Source: Chrysochromulina tobinii (Eukaryota; Haptophyta; Prymnesiales; Chrysochromulinaceae). Taken from it: a DNA stretch of 24,989 bases. The stretch is taken from positions 1 through 24,989 of the forward strand of contig JWZX01002450.1 in NCBI GenBank assembly GCA_001275005.1, read 5' to 3'. A program made the translations under genes and the position numbers. The notes below the pieces were generated by a model. The model saw only the letters and a list, made by a program, of their open reading frames with translations, made no database searches and was not told the origin of the DNA. How positions within the stretch are numbered: the first letter of the stretch is position 1; the number at the start of each line of letters is the position of its first letter. Positions 1 through 6,958 of this stretch are shown piece by piece.

Positions 1-312
1 ACCGGGTGTCATCACACTGATGTACCCCGGGCCGTATTGGCCGTTATACTTGTGGGGGTGGCACGTAGGGGGGGTCCAACGGTCCGCCCTCTGCCAAGGG
101 GGGTCCGCTAGCCGCCCGATGGTCGCCCGCCTCGTTAGGTACGGTCCGGTGAGACAAAAGAAAAACTTTTCTATACGATTCGTCGAACGGAATAAAAACG
201 TCACTCGTTAAATAACGTCGCGGTACCCCCGTCTACTACCCCCCCCCCCCGCCACCGCACCGAGAACTGTCCCCAATTATCCGTCATTCCATTCAGGATC
301 TCTGAGGATCAC
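1..312. other. Left-edge intergenic stretch, no gene seen
   Basis: I see no credible coding region here. The only open frame, about 63 codons on the plus strand, has no recognisable content and resembles chance. A run of about 12 C residues lies at 239-250. The last part is probably the 3' flank of the minus-strand gene that ends at 313. No tRNA-like fold was recognised by eye. Confidence 0.5.
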
Positions 313-2340
313 TCAACAGCTCTCGAGGGTCCGGTAGCAACGCCTCACTTCCCTCTTGCGCTTCGACGTCGTCAACCCGAAACGCACCGGAGGGGCACAG
401 GCGTCGCGCGGCACCAAGATGCTTCTCGTGCCTTCGGGCTGACCCGCTTCCGTGGGAGCGCCGGCCGGCCTTTGCGGTTCGAGGGTCGAGAGGCCTCGAT
501 TCGACTTGGTCGTCGTCGGCGGGGGCAGCGGTGGCAAATCAAGGACCCTCCGCCACTCGGCAAGCTCGTGCGCCGCTGCCTCGTCCGACTGCGGCGATGG
601 CGGCGCCATCGCAGGCGGCAGCGGCGCACTACCAGTGAAGGCAAAGCGGACCACGCACTTGACGGTGCCCACTGGGCCCGCGGGTGACGGCGGGCGCTCC
701 ACCTCTTCTGGCGCCGCCGCCGAGGGAGCCGCCGCCGAGGGCGTCGCCGTGGGCGCCAGCAGGCATGTGCGCAGCGGAGTGGGTGCACCCGCGTCGTCAT
801 GGGCACCCGCGTCGTCAGCCCGGGAGGCGGCGTTCGGAGCCCCCCCTGCGGTGGGGAGGCCCCCTGCGGTGGGGAGCTCTGCAAGCCTCGAGTCCTCGAT
901 CAGCATCCTTGTGTCGTCGCCGCCGTCGTCATACGCGGCGTCGCGAATGGCCATTCGCCCACCGCTGCCACCGCCTTCGCCGCCGCTGCTGGCGCCCTCC
1001 CCTCGGCCGCCGCTGCCGCCCTGCGGTAGTGGCGAGTACGATTCCCTTCGCCCGTCCGGATACTCGCCCGCCGCGCCGTCCATGCCCTCCGCGTCGTACC
1101 GAGCACTCCACTCGGCCACCCGTTGGATATCTGGCTGCGAGAGTACGATAGAGGTGGGCGCGAGGCCTGAGAAGCTCTCGGGGCCGTCCGGGAAGGGGTA
1201 CGCGAGCGCGCTCGGAAGCGGCGCGGGCAGCAGCGGTGCCATCGAGCTGCCAGCGCCGCCCTCGCCGACGTCCGCGCCGCCGCCCTCGCCCTCGGCCGCG
1301 GCGCCCACAGCGGCGCGCTTCTCCTCGCGCTTCTTTCGTGCCTTGCGCTGCCGCTTCCGCTCAGCCTCGTCCGGCTCGCCTACCTCGGGCGGGAGCGCCA
1401 CGTCCCGCTTGTGCACCGTGTACACCTTGTCCTCCCCGGCGCCGCGCGCGCTGAGGTAGCGAACTTGGACGTGCTCGAGACCATGGCCTCCGACTATCTC
1501 CGCCGGGTAGAGGAGCGTGGTGTGCTGCGTGCCGCGCCACTGCCCGCGCGGGCGCAGGAAGTCGTGTGTGATCGGCTCGGTCACGAGGACAGACACCTCC
1601 CAGCGCGCGAGCACTTCCTGCCCTTTGACATATTGACGGAACATGCACCGGCCGCCAGGGAAGGCGGCGATGCGCGCGGCGGGCACCTCGAAGTACCGAG
1701 GTGCGAGCGCGGCCGCCTGCACGTGCGTGTTTTCTGGCTGCTGCTGCTGCTGCTGCGCGAGGACGGTCCCGTCCGCCGCGTTGGGCGTGTGTAGCACTGC
1801 GTACGTGCTCGTGTCGGCGTCATACCCGACCACAAAGGCGACCACATACTCATGCAGCCCGCCCTCCGCCCCCAACGGGAGGCAGCACACCACGTAGGTG
1901 CAAAGCAGCCCCTCTGGGTCCTCGGCCGAGCCGCACTGCAGACGGTGCACAGCGGTCTTCTTGTCCTCGAGCACGGAGTGCACCCCTTGGAGCGGCGACC
2001 AGAAGGCACTGTCCACGTACTTGAGCTGGCTGGTGGCAGCGCCCTCCGCGTCGAGGACGAACTTGTTGTCGCCGAGCACGGCGTACGCCCGCAGGATCTC
2101 GAGCAGCGAGCGGCCTGGCGGCGCGCCGTTCTGCCGATACGTCTCAATGTCCTTGGGAGCGCGCCTGACTAGGTCCGCGAAAGCCTTCTCCTGCTGCTGC
2201 GTCCTTTCTCCTCTTCCCACGATCTGCGTCAGTGGCAGCACGTTCCACAGGTACCGATACGTGGGCATGGACGCCTTGACCCGGACGACACGGTAGGCGA
2301 GCGGCGCCGGCGCCGCAGCAGCCGGAGCGGCGGCGGCCAT
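313..2340 (-). CDS. SGF29-like tandem Tudor domain protein (675 aa)
   Basis: Residues about 160-318 read like the tandem Tudor region of SGF29, the SAGA/ATAC subunit that binds methylated histone H3K4. A first barrel contains VVAFVVGYDADTSTYAV, followed by YFEVPAARIAAFPG, KGQEVLARW, TTLLYPAEIVGG, VQVRYLSA and VYTVHKRDVALPP. This matches the SGF29 order of barrel, 'IPLP' linker, 'VLALYP', 'TTxFYxA' and closing strand. Oddities are a six-Gln run between the strands of the first barrel (CAG repeats near 1738-1755), about 30 extra residues between VLARW and TTLLYP, no clear N-terminal coiled coil, and a disordered tail of about 350 residues rich in Gly, Ala, Pro and Ser. A Lys/Arg cluster after the Tudor pair (about 325-345) could be a nuclear signal. 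The start ATG at 2340 opens an Ala/Pro-rich leader and is the outermost one. Family assignment is inference from motif order; a different Tudor/Agenet-class protein remains possible. Confidence 0.6.
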   Translation of the reverse strand: MAAAAPAAAAPAPLAYRVVRVKASMPTYRYLWNVLPLTQIVGRGERTQQQEKAFADLVRRAPKDIETYRQNGAPPGRSLLEILRAYAVLGDNKFVLDAEGAATSQLKYVDSAFWSPLQGVHSVLEDKKTAVHRLQCGSAEDPEGLLCTYVVCCLPLGAEGGLHEYVVAFVVGYDADTSTYAVLHTPNAADGTVLAQQQQQQPENTHVQAAALAPRYFEVPAARIAAFPGGRCMFRQYVKGQEVLARWEVSVLVTEPITHDFLRPRGQWRGTQHTTLLYPAEIVGGHGLEHVQVRYLSARGAGEDKVYTVHKRDVALPPEVGEPDEAERKRQRKARKKREEKRAAVGAAAEGEGGGADVGEGGAGSSMAPLLPAPLPSALAYPFPDGPESFSGLAPTSIVLSQPDIQRVAEWSARYDAEGMDGAAGEYPDGRRESYSPLPQGGSGGRGEGASSGGEGGGSGGRMAIRDAAYDDGGDDTRMLIEDSRLAELPTAGGLPTAGGAPNAASRADDAGAHDDAGAPTPLRTCLLAPTATPSAAAPSAAAPEEVERPPSPAGPVGTVKCVVRFAFTGSAPLPPAMAPPSPQSDEAAAHELAEWRRVLDLPPLPPPTTTKSNRGLSTLEPQRPAGAPTEAGQPEGTRSILVPRDACAPPVRFGLTTSKRKREVRRCYRTLESC

Positions 2341-2493
2341 CCGCGACGAAACTGAGAACTTTAGAAATTTGTAATCGGTACCGGGTACTGAACATGTCCG
2401 AGGGTGCCACTGGAGTCTCTGTGTGTGAGTGAATCTTGCTGTTCGTGATTTGTATCACCGTGTGGGCAGGATCCTCGTCGAAGGCCAGTGAAG
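2341..2493. promoter_or_regulatory. Short divergent intergenic region, presumed bidirectional promoter
   Basis: Only 153 bp separate the start codons of the minus-strand Tudor gene and the plus-strand plastid-leader gene, so the promoters and 5' UTRs of both must lie here or overlap coding sequence. It is less GC-rich than its flanks. I see no convincing TATA box. The promoter role is inferred from gene layout only. Confidence 0.4.
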
Positions 2494-4572
2494 ATGCTGG
2501 CCCTTCAATTGGTCATGCTAGGCGCAGCCTTCATGGCGCCTCCGCGGGTGGCGTCCGGGCCGCATGCTGCCACACTCATCGGCCGCTATGCCGTCGCCCG
2601 GACAGCGGCACTCGTGATGGAGACAACGGAGTTGGCGGCGGCGGCAGATCCGTACAACAAGAGCGAGGCTCTTCAGATGCCCACGACATTCGAGTCCTAT
2701 CAGGAGCGTGCGGCGGCCGGTGTAGTGGCCGCCGCCGCTCTGAGTACCTTGGGCATGGATGCGTTGCTCGCCGTGGATGGCAGTCTGGGCCTCATGAGTC
2801 TCGCTTTGGCAACCGGGGTCGTTGCTGCCAATGCCAACAATGACACGGCCGTTGGGCGCGGACTCCTCGCGCTGGGCGATGCGGTGTCGAACGTCCTCGA
2901 CAATACTATAGGGAACGCGAAGAAGACAAGAGAGGGTATCGAGCGAGAGAGAATGGCGCGTATCGATCAGCTCAAGCAGGAGGGCTCGCAAGTGATCGCG
3001 AGTCGCAAGGCGCTGCAGTCGGCCTTTGAGGACGAGATTGCGAGTCGCATGGCGCACCAGTCGGCATTCCTCAAGCGCGCATCGGCGGTGGCAATGGCGG
3101 CGGCCTCACCGGTCGACGACGAGCTGCCCCTAGCGGAGGCCGCTTCTAGCGCCGCTCCCGCAGCCGCCGCTCCCGCTCCCGCTGCTCCCGCCTCCGCCGC
3201 TCCCGCTGCCGCCGCTCCCGCCGCCGCCGCTCCCGGCGCCATCGAGGAGGATCTCGAGCGTGTGCGCGTCGCCTGCCGGGGCTTCGAGGGCCATTGGGCG
3301 GCGCTGGTTGAATCGCGGCGCGTAGTACTCGAGCTTGAGAGCCAGGCAGCGGCGGCCGCAGCGCAGTGCGAAGCCGCCGCCTCGGCGCTGAGTGTGCTGG
3401 AGCGGCAGCAGGCGGCTGAGTCGGTGGCCGCGCAGGCAGCCGCGTCCGAGAAGGCGGACGCGGCAAGGGCGGCAGCCGAGGCAGCCGCGGCCGAGAAGGC
3501 GGCGGCCGAGAAAGCGGCTGCGACAGAGAGGGCGGCCAAGGGAACTGTGAACAAGTGCGCTCGGCAAGAGCAGTTGCTCGCGGAGGCGGAGGCGGAGGCG
3601 ACCTCCACATTGAGTGCGCTCCGTGCGGCGCAGGCGGAGCTCGCGGCGTTGCTGGCGAGGGCGGGCGACGAGCTATTGGGGGGTACCGCCGCGCCTGCGC
3701 CGTCGCTGACGGTACCCACCATGTCGCCCGTCGTACAGCGCGCCCCCGAGGCCGCTCCCGAGGCTCCCGTTCCCGAGGCTCCCGTTCCGCCGCCACTGGC
3801 GGCGATGGCGTCACCACCACTGGCGTCACCACCAGCTATGGCGCGCCAGGCCGACATCCTGCCGTCGCGTATGCCTGTGGCGCCATCTACGCCTGCGCTT
3901 GCACGTGCGCCCGCGTTCACGTTCATGCCCGGCGCACCCTCGTCGCAGCTGCCCCCGCCGCCGCGTTCGGAATCACCACCGACGGCCGCGAACGTGCCCA
4001 AGCCAAACGTGAACCGCGCGGTGCCGCGTCCCGAGGTTGTGACGGCCACGATCGCGCCCAAACCGAATGTGAACTTCGGCGCTGCTGCCCCCACGCGTGC
4101 TCCCGTGACGGCTGACACTGTGCCCAGGCCGAAGTCGAACGCGCCGCCGCGCTCCGAGGCGGATAAGGCAGTGTCGAGTGCGAGCCTGAACGTGGCAGAG
4201 GTCATGTCGGACACTTCCCTCCCCAAGGCGAGTGCGAACCGCGACGACTCTTCATCTTCACAGTGCGTGTGGGCGGCTGTGAAGCTGCGCGACGGCGTGA
4301 GTGACACCAAATTCCCACCGGCGCGGCTGCTGAGCGAGTTCCCGGAGGCCCTGAGCGTCGAGTGCATCTTCGACGATCGCGGCCGGTGCCGCAGCCAGTG
4401 CCTCGTCTTTCCTGCGGCCATGAAGAGCAAGCAGCTCCAGTCGAGTGTCCTCGGCTGCTGGGTGAAGCCGCTCAAACAGCCGATGGAGCCGAACGCGCGG
4501 GAAGGCTACAATTGGGTCTCCTACACTCGCGAGCAGCTCATCGCGAGGTCAGGCCACGAGGTGGCCTGGTGA
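2494..4572 (+). CDS. Probable plastid-targeted Ala-rich coiled-coil protein (692 aa)
   Basis: The first ATG (2494) starts MLALQLVMLGAAFMAPP, a short hydrophobic signal peptide followed by an F in an ASAFAP-like context. A Ser/Thr/Arg-bearing stretch up to about residue 41 then fits the transit part of a bipartite plastid leader of red-lineage algae. Two hydrophobic stretches follow (about 73-92 and 98-114) and may be membrane segments. Residues about 145-200 are charged and helical, about 215-248 are Ala/Pro repeats, and about 250-400 are an Ala/Glu/Lys-rich likely coiled coil. Residues about 403-589 are Pro-rich with repeated PKPNVN/PRP motifs. A compact, Trp/Cys-containing C-terminal part (about 589-692, from QCVWAAVKLRDG to the end) looks folded, but I do not recognise it. 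A GTG six bases upstream is in frame but unlikely as a eukaryotic start. The location is inferred from the leader; the function is unknown, perhaps a plastid membrane scaffold. Confidence 0.7.
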   Translation: MLALQLVMLGAAFMAPPRVASGPHAATLIGRYAVARTAALVMETTELAAAADPYNKSEALQMPTTFESYQERAAAGVVAAAALSTLGMDALLAVDGSLGLMSLALATGVVAANANNDTAVGRGLLALGDAVSNVLDNTIGNAKKTREGIERERMARIDQLKQEGSQVIASRKALQSAFEDEIASRMAHQSAFLKRASAVAMAAASPVDDELPLAEAASSAAPAAAAPAPAAPASAAPAAAAPAAAAPGAIEEDLERVRVACRGFEGHWAALVESRRVVLELESQAAAAAAQCEAAASALSVLERQQAAESVAAQAAASEKADAARAAAEAAAAEKAAAEKAAATERAAKGTVNKCARQEQLLAEAEAEATSTLSALRAAQAELAALLARAGDELLGGTAAPAPSLTVPTMSPVVQRAPEAAPEAPVPEAPVPPPLAAMASPPLASPPAMARQADILPSRMPVAPSTPALARAPAFTFMPGAPSSQLPPPPRSESPPTAANVPKPNVNRAVPRPEVVTATIAPKPNVNFGAAAPTRAPVTADTVPRPKSNAPPRSEADKAVSSASLNVAEVMSDTSLPKASANRDDSSSSQCVWAAVKLRDGVSDTKFPPARLLSEFPEALSVECIFDDRGRCRSQCLVFPAAMKSKQLQSSVLGCWVKPLKQPMEPNAREGYNWVSYTREQLIARSGHEVAW

Positions 4573-5012
4573 GTTGCAGAGGGGGCCGTAGAGGGATGCC
4601 TCGCTGCCAGCCCGTGCCTGCAGGGCGCCTCCATGTGCTCCGATACGATGTGCGGGCGCGCGGGCGTGGTTCGTGGTTTCTGTGTCAGGAAGCATTTTTG
4701 CACATTCACAGCCAATGGTTTTAAATCGACACACTCACGCGTCCCTCCGCAGCTTCCTCATGCACCACGTTGGTCGTTGCTGCAATCGTTGCCAACATGA
4801 TTCCACTTGATTCCACCGCCATAAAAGCCGCCGACGCCCCAAACCATCCTCAACGCCGCGAGCGCGCGCGCGCCCATGCTCCGTGTCTCATTTGGGGTCG
4901 TGTAAGGTGTGTGTATTCTGAGCGGGCAGTAACAGTGCCGTAGCTCCTGTCGTCGCGTCTGTCGTGTTAACGTTCACACCCAAGGCGATGTCTGTCGCGA
5001 TGACCCCGGCCG
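4573..5012. other. Intergenic region upstream of the UNG-NTH gene
   Basis: This 440-bp gap lies between two plus-strand genes and should hold the 3' flank of the first and the promoter of the second. A TATA-like CATAAAAG occurs at 4821-4828 just after a doubled GATTCCAC element (about 4799-4817). No open frame here has recognisable protein content. Any promoter role is a guess. Confidence 0.35.
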
Positions 5013-6797
5013 ATGGCGATGACCTTGACGAGAGAGTGGAAAAGTCGCGCCCGTCGTCGCCGCGTCGCAGCGATGTGTAGCATTGTGCCAAGCATGCGCG
5101 TTGGCGTTGGGGCTTTTGCGCAGCACCGCCCGCTCACGACTCAGCTCTCGCACGCACCTGCCGCCTCTGCCTCGCTGCCTCTGCCTCCGGCTTGGGCGCT
5201 CGAGCCTTCGTGGGCCTCCGCCCTCCGGCCCGAGCTTGACCTTACCTATTTCAAGCGCCTCAAGGCCTTTGTGGAGGAGGAGCGCAGCGTTCACACGGTG
5301 CTGCCGCCCGAGGAGCACACCTTTGCTGCGTTCGATGCGTGCAAGTTCGACTCGGTGTCCGTCGTCATCCTCGGTCAAGATCCGTATCCAACACCTGGCC
5401 ATGCGCACGGCCTATCCTTTTCGGTCAGGTCTGACGTGCGGCCCTTGCCTGGGAGCTTGCGCAACATCTTTACGGAGCTGAATCGTGATCTCGGCATACC
5501 TCTCTCTACGCACGGCTATCTGCAGAGCTGGGCCGAGCAGGGCGTGCTGCTGCTCAACTCGGCGCTCAGCGTGCGCGCTGGTGAGCCGATGTCTCATGCA
5601 GGCCAAGGGTGGGAGCGCATGACTGACGCGGCGATCACGGCGCTCGCCGCGCGTCGCACGGGCCTGGTCTTCTTCCTTTGGGGAGCGCATGCGCAGCGCA
5701 AGGCGGCCTTGATCGATCAGTCCTTGCACCTTGTGCTTCGTGCGCCTCACCCGAGCCCCCTTAGTGCTCATCGAGGCTTCCATGGCTGCGCACACTTTTC
5801 GAAGGCAAACAGGTACCTGGCCGCGGCAGGGAGGACGCCGATCGATTGGTCGTCGCACCTGACGACCAGTATGACGACCGGCGCCTCTGCTGCGCTGAGC
5901 ACCCGAATGCAGAGCTCGGGAGCATTGGGCACGGTCGCTGCTGCCGCACCCAAGCCTGGACCACCTTCGAGTGGCACGGTCGCAGCGGCCAGAGGTGCCG
6001 AGAGGGACGAGCCACCGAAGCGGCGCCGTGCCGTCGTCGAGCCCGCGCTGGTGGCGCCCGGCACGGCGCCCGGCACGGCGCCCTTTCAGTGGTGGAAGCA
6101 GTGGCAGGCGATTGAGCGAGGGCGCTCCGGTCGGAACGCGCCAGTCGACTTTGTAGGGTGCCACCTGCTCGGCGAGCGTGAGGACGGGCCGGCGCCCTTC
6201 CGCGTGCAGACCCTCGTGGGGCTCGTGCTCTCGGCGCGCACGCCGGACGCGGCCATCGCACACGCCCTGCACCGGCTGCGTGTGCTCGCCGTGCCGCTCG
6301 ATGCCGAGGGTACTGCGTGCGGCCGACCGCGATTCACTGCGGCTGCGCTCGCTCAGCTTGATGAGTCTACCATCCAACAGGCCATCAGCGGCGTCACGTT
6401 CCCTGCTCAGAAAGCGGCACGGGTGCGCTCCATCGCGCGGACGCTCGTGGACGAGTATGATGGCGACGTGCCGCGCGCCCTCCGGGAGCTTCTCGCGTTA
6501 CCGGGCGTGGGACCCAAGGTCGCTCATCTCGTGCTCCAGATCGGCTGGGGGAGCACGGAGGGGATCGCCGTGGACACTCACGTGCACCGAATCGCCGCAC
6601 GCCTCGGGTGGACGCGCGGCGCGAAGACGGCGGAGGCGACGCGCAAGGAACTCGAGGGTTGGTTGCCGCGCGAGCACTGGCAAGAGCTCCACCCACTCTT
6701 CGTCGGCTTCGGGCAGCAGGTGTGCGCTGACCGCCCCGCTTGTCACTCGTGCCCGCTATTTGCGGCGAGGGTGTGCCCGCAGATTGGCGTGAACTAG
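5013..6797 (+). CDS. Uracil-DNA glycosylase / endonuclease III fusion protein (594 aa)
   Basis: Two base-excision-repair glycosylases lie in one uninterrupted frame. Residues about 70-275 are a family-1 uracil-DNA glycosylase: the water-activating motif GQDPYP (Asp123), LLLN, LWG, and the DNA-binding HPSPLS with catalytic His246, ending in PIDW. A Ser/Pro/Gly-rich linker (about 276-355) has a basic KRRR patch. Residues about 360-594 are an NTH1-type endonuclease III: the helix-hairpin-helix LPGVGPKVAHL with catalytic Lys502, then VDTHVHRI with catalytic Asp521, 19 residues later as in human NTH1. A C-terminal four-Cys iron-sulfur motif is spaced C-x5-C-x2-C-x7-C instead of the usual C-x6-C-x2-C-x5-C. 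Arg409 sits where endonuclease III normally has the DNA-gap-filling Gln (SARTPD here). The protein would remove uracil and oxidised pyrimidines and may nick abasic sites. The N-terminus is Arg-rich, and a second start at Met21 (5073) could create an organelle-targeted form. Compartment is uncertain. Confidence 0.93.
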   Translation: MAMTLTREWKSRARRRRVAAMCSIVPSMRVGVGAFAQHRPLTTQLSHAPAASASLPLPPAWALEPSWASALRPELDLTYFKRLKAFVEEERSVHTVLPPEEHTFAAFDACKFDSVSVVILGQDPYPTPGHAHGLSFSVRSDVRPLPGSLRNIFTELNRDLGIPLSTHGYLQSWAEQGVLLLNSALSVRAGEPMSHAGQGWERMTDAAITALAARRTGLVFFLWGAHAQRKAALIDQSLHLVLRAPHPSPLSAHRGFHGCAHFSKANRYLAAAGRTPIDWSSHLTTSMTTGASAALSTRMQSSGALGTVAAAAPKPGPPSSGTVAAARGAERDEPPKRRRAVVEPALVAPGTAPGTAPFQWWKQWQAIERGRSGRNAPVDFVGCHLLGEREDGPAPFRVQTLVGLVLSARTPDAAIAHALHRLRVLAVPLDAEGTACGRPRFTAAALAQLDESTIQQAISGVTFPAQKAARVRSIARTLVDEYDGDVPRALRELLALPGVGPKVAHLVLQIGWGSTEGIAVDTHVHRIAARLGWTRGAKTAEATRKELEGWLPREHWQELHPLFVGFGQQVCADRPACHSCPLFAARVCPQIGVN

Positions 6798-6958
6798 GCG
6801 GACGCGTGTGAAATGGCCGTTGGTAGCAATTGGTAGCACGACGAGGCTCGAGCGTCGAGGGTCGTCGCGTACGGTAGGTCGGTATATAAGTATATATATG
6901 CTATATATTTAGTAGTACTACTATCATGTTATAGCCACTACGCGTATGAGCTATTATA
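6798..6958. other. AT-rich convergent intergenic region
   Basis: This is the gap between two genes that point at each other, so it should contain both 3' ends. From about 6880 to 6960 the sequence turns strongly AT-rich (TATATAAGTATATATATGC, then TAGTAGTACTACTA, a perfect 14-bp palindrome near 6910-6923), in sharp contrast to the GC-rich neighbours. It may mark polyadenylation or transcription-termination signals for both genes. That role is inference. Confidence 0.4.

Noticed and set aside
452-1459. Plus-strand open frame of 335 codons opposite the Tudor gene's tail
   Set aside because: Ser/Pro/Ala-rich shadow of a GC-rich disordered region; no domain and no conserved motif.
2967-4475. Long minus-strand open frame (about 500 codons) opposite the plastid-leader gene
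   Set aside because: Its product is Ala/Ser/Thr low-complexity with no domain, as expected for the antisense of a GC-rich coiled-coil gene. The plus strand carries a targeting leader and a coherent domain order.
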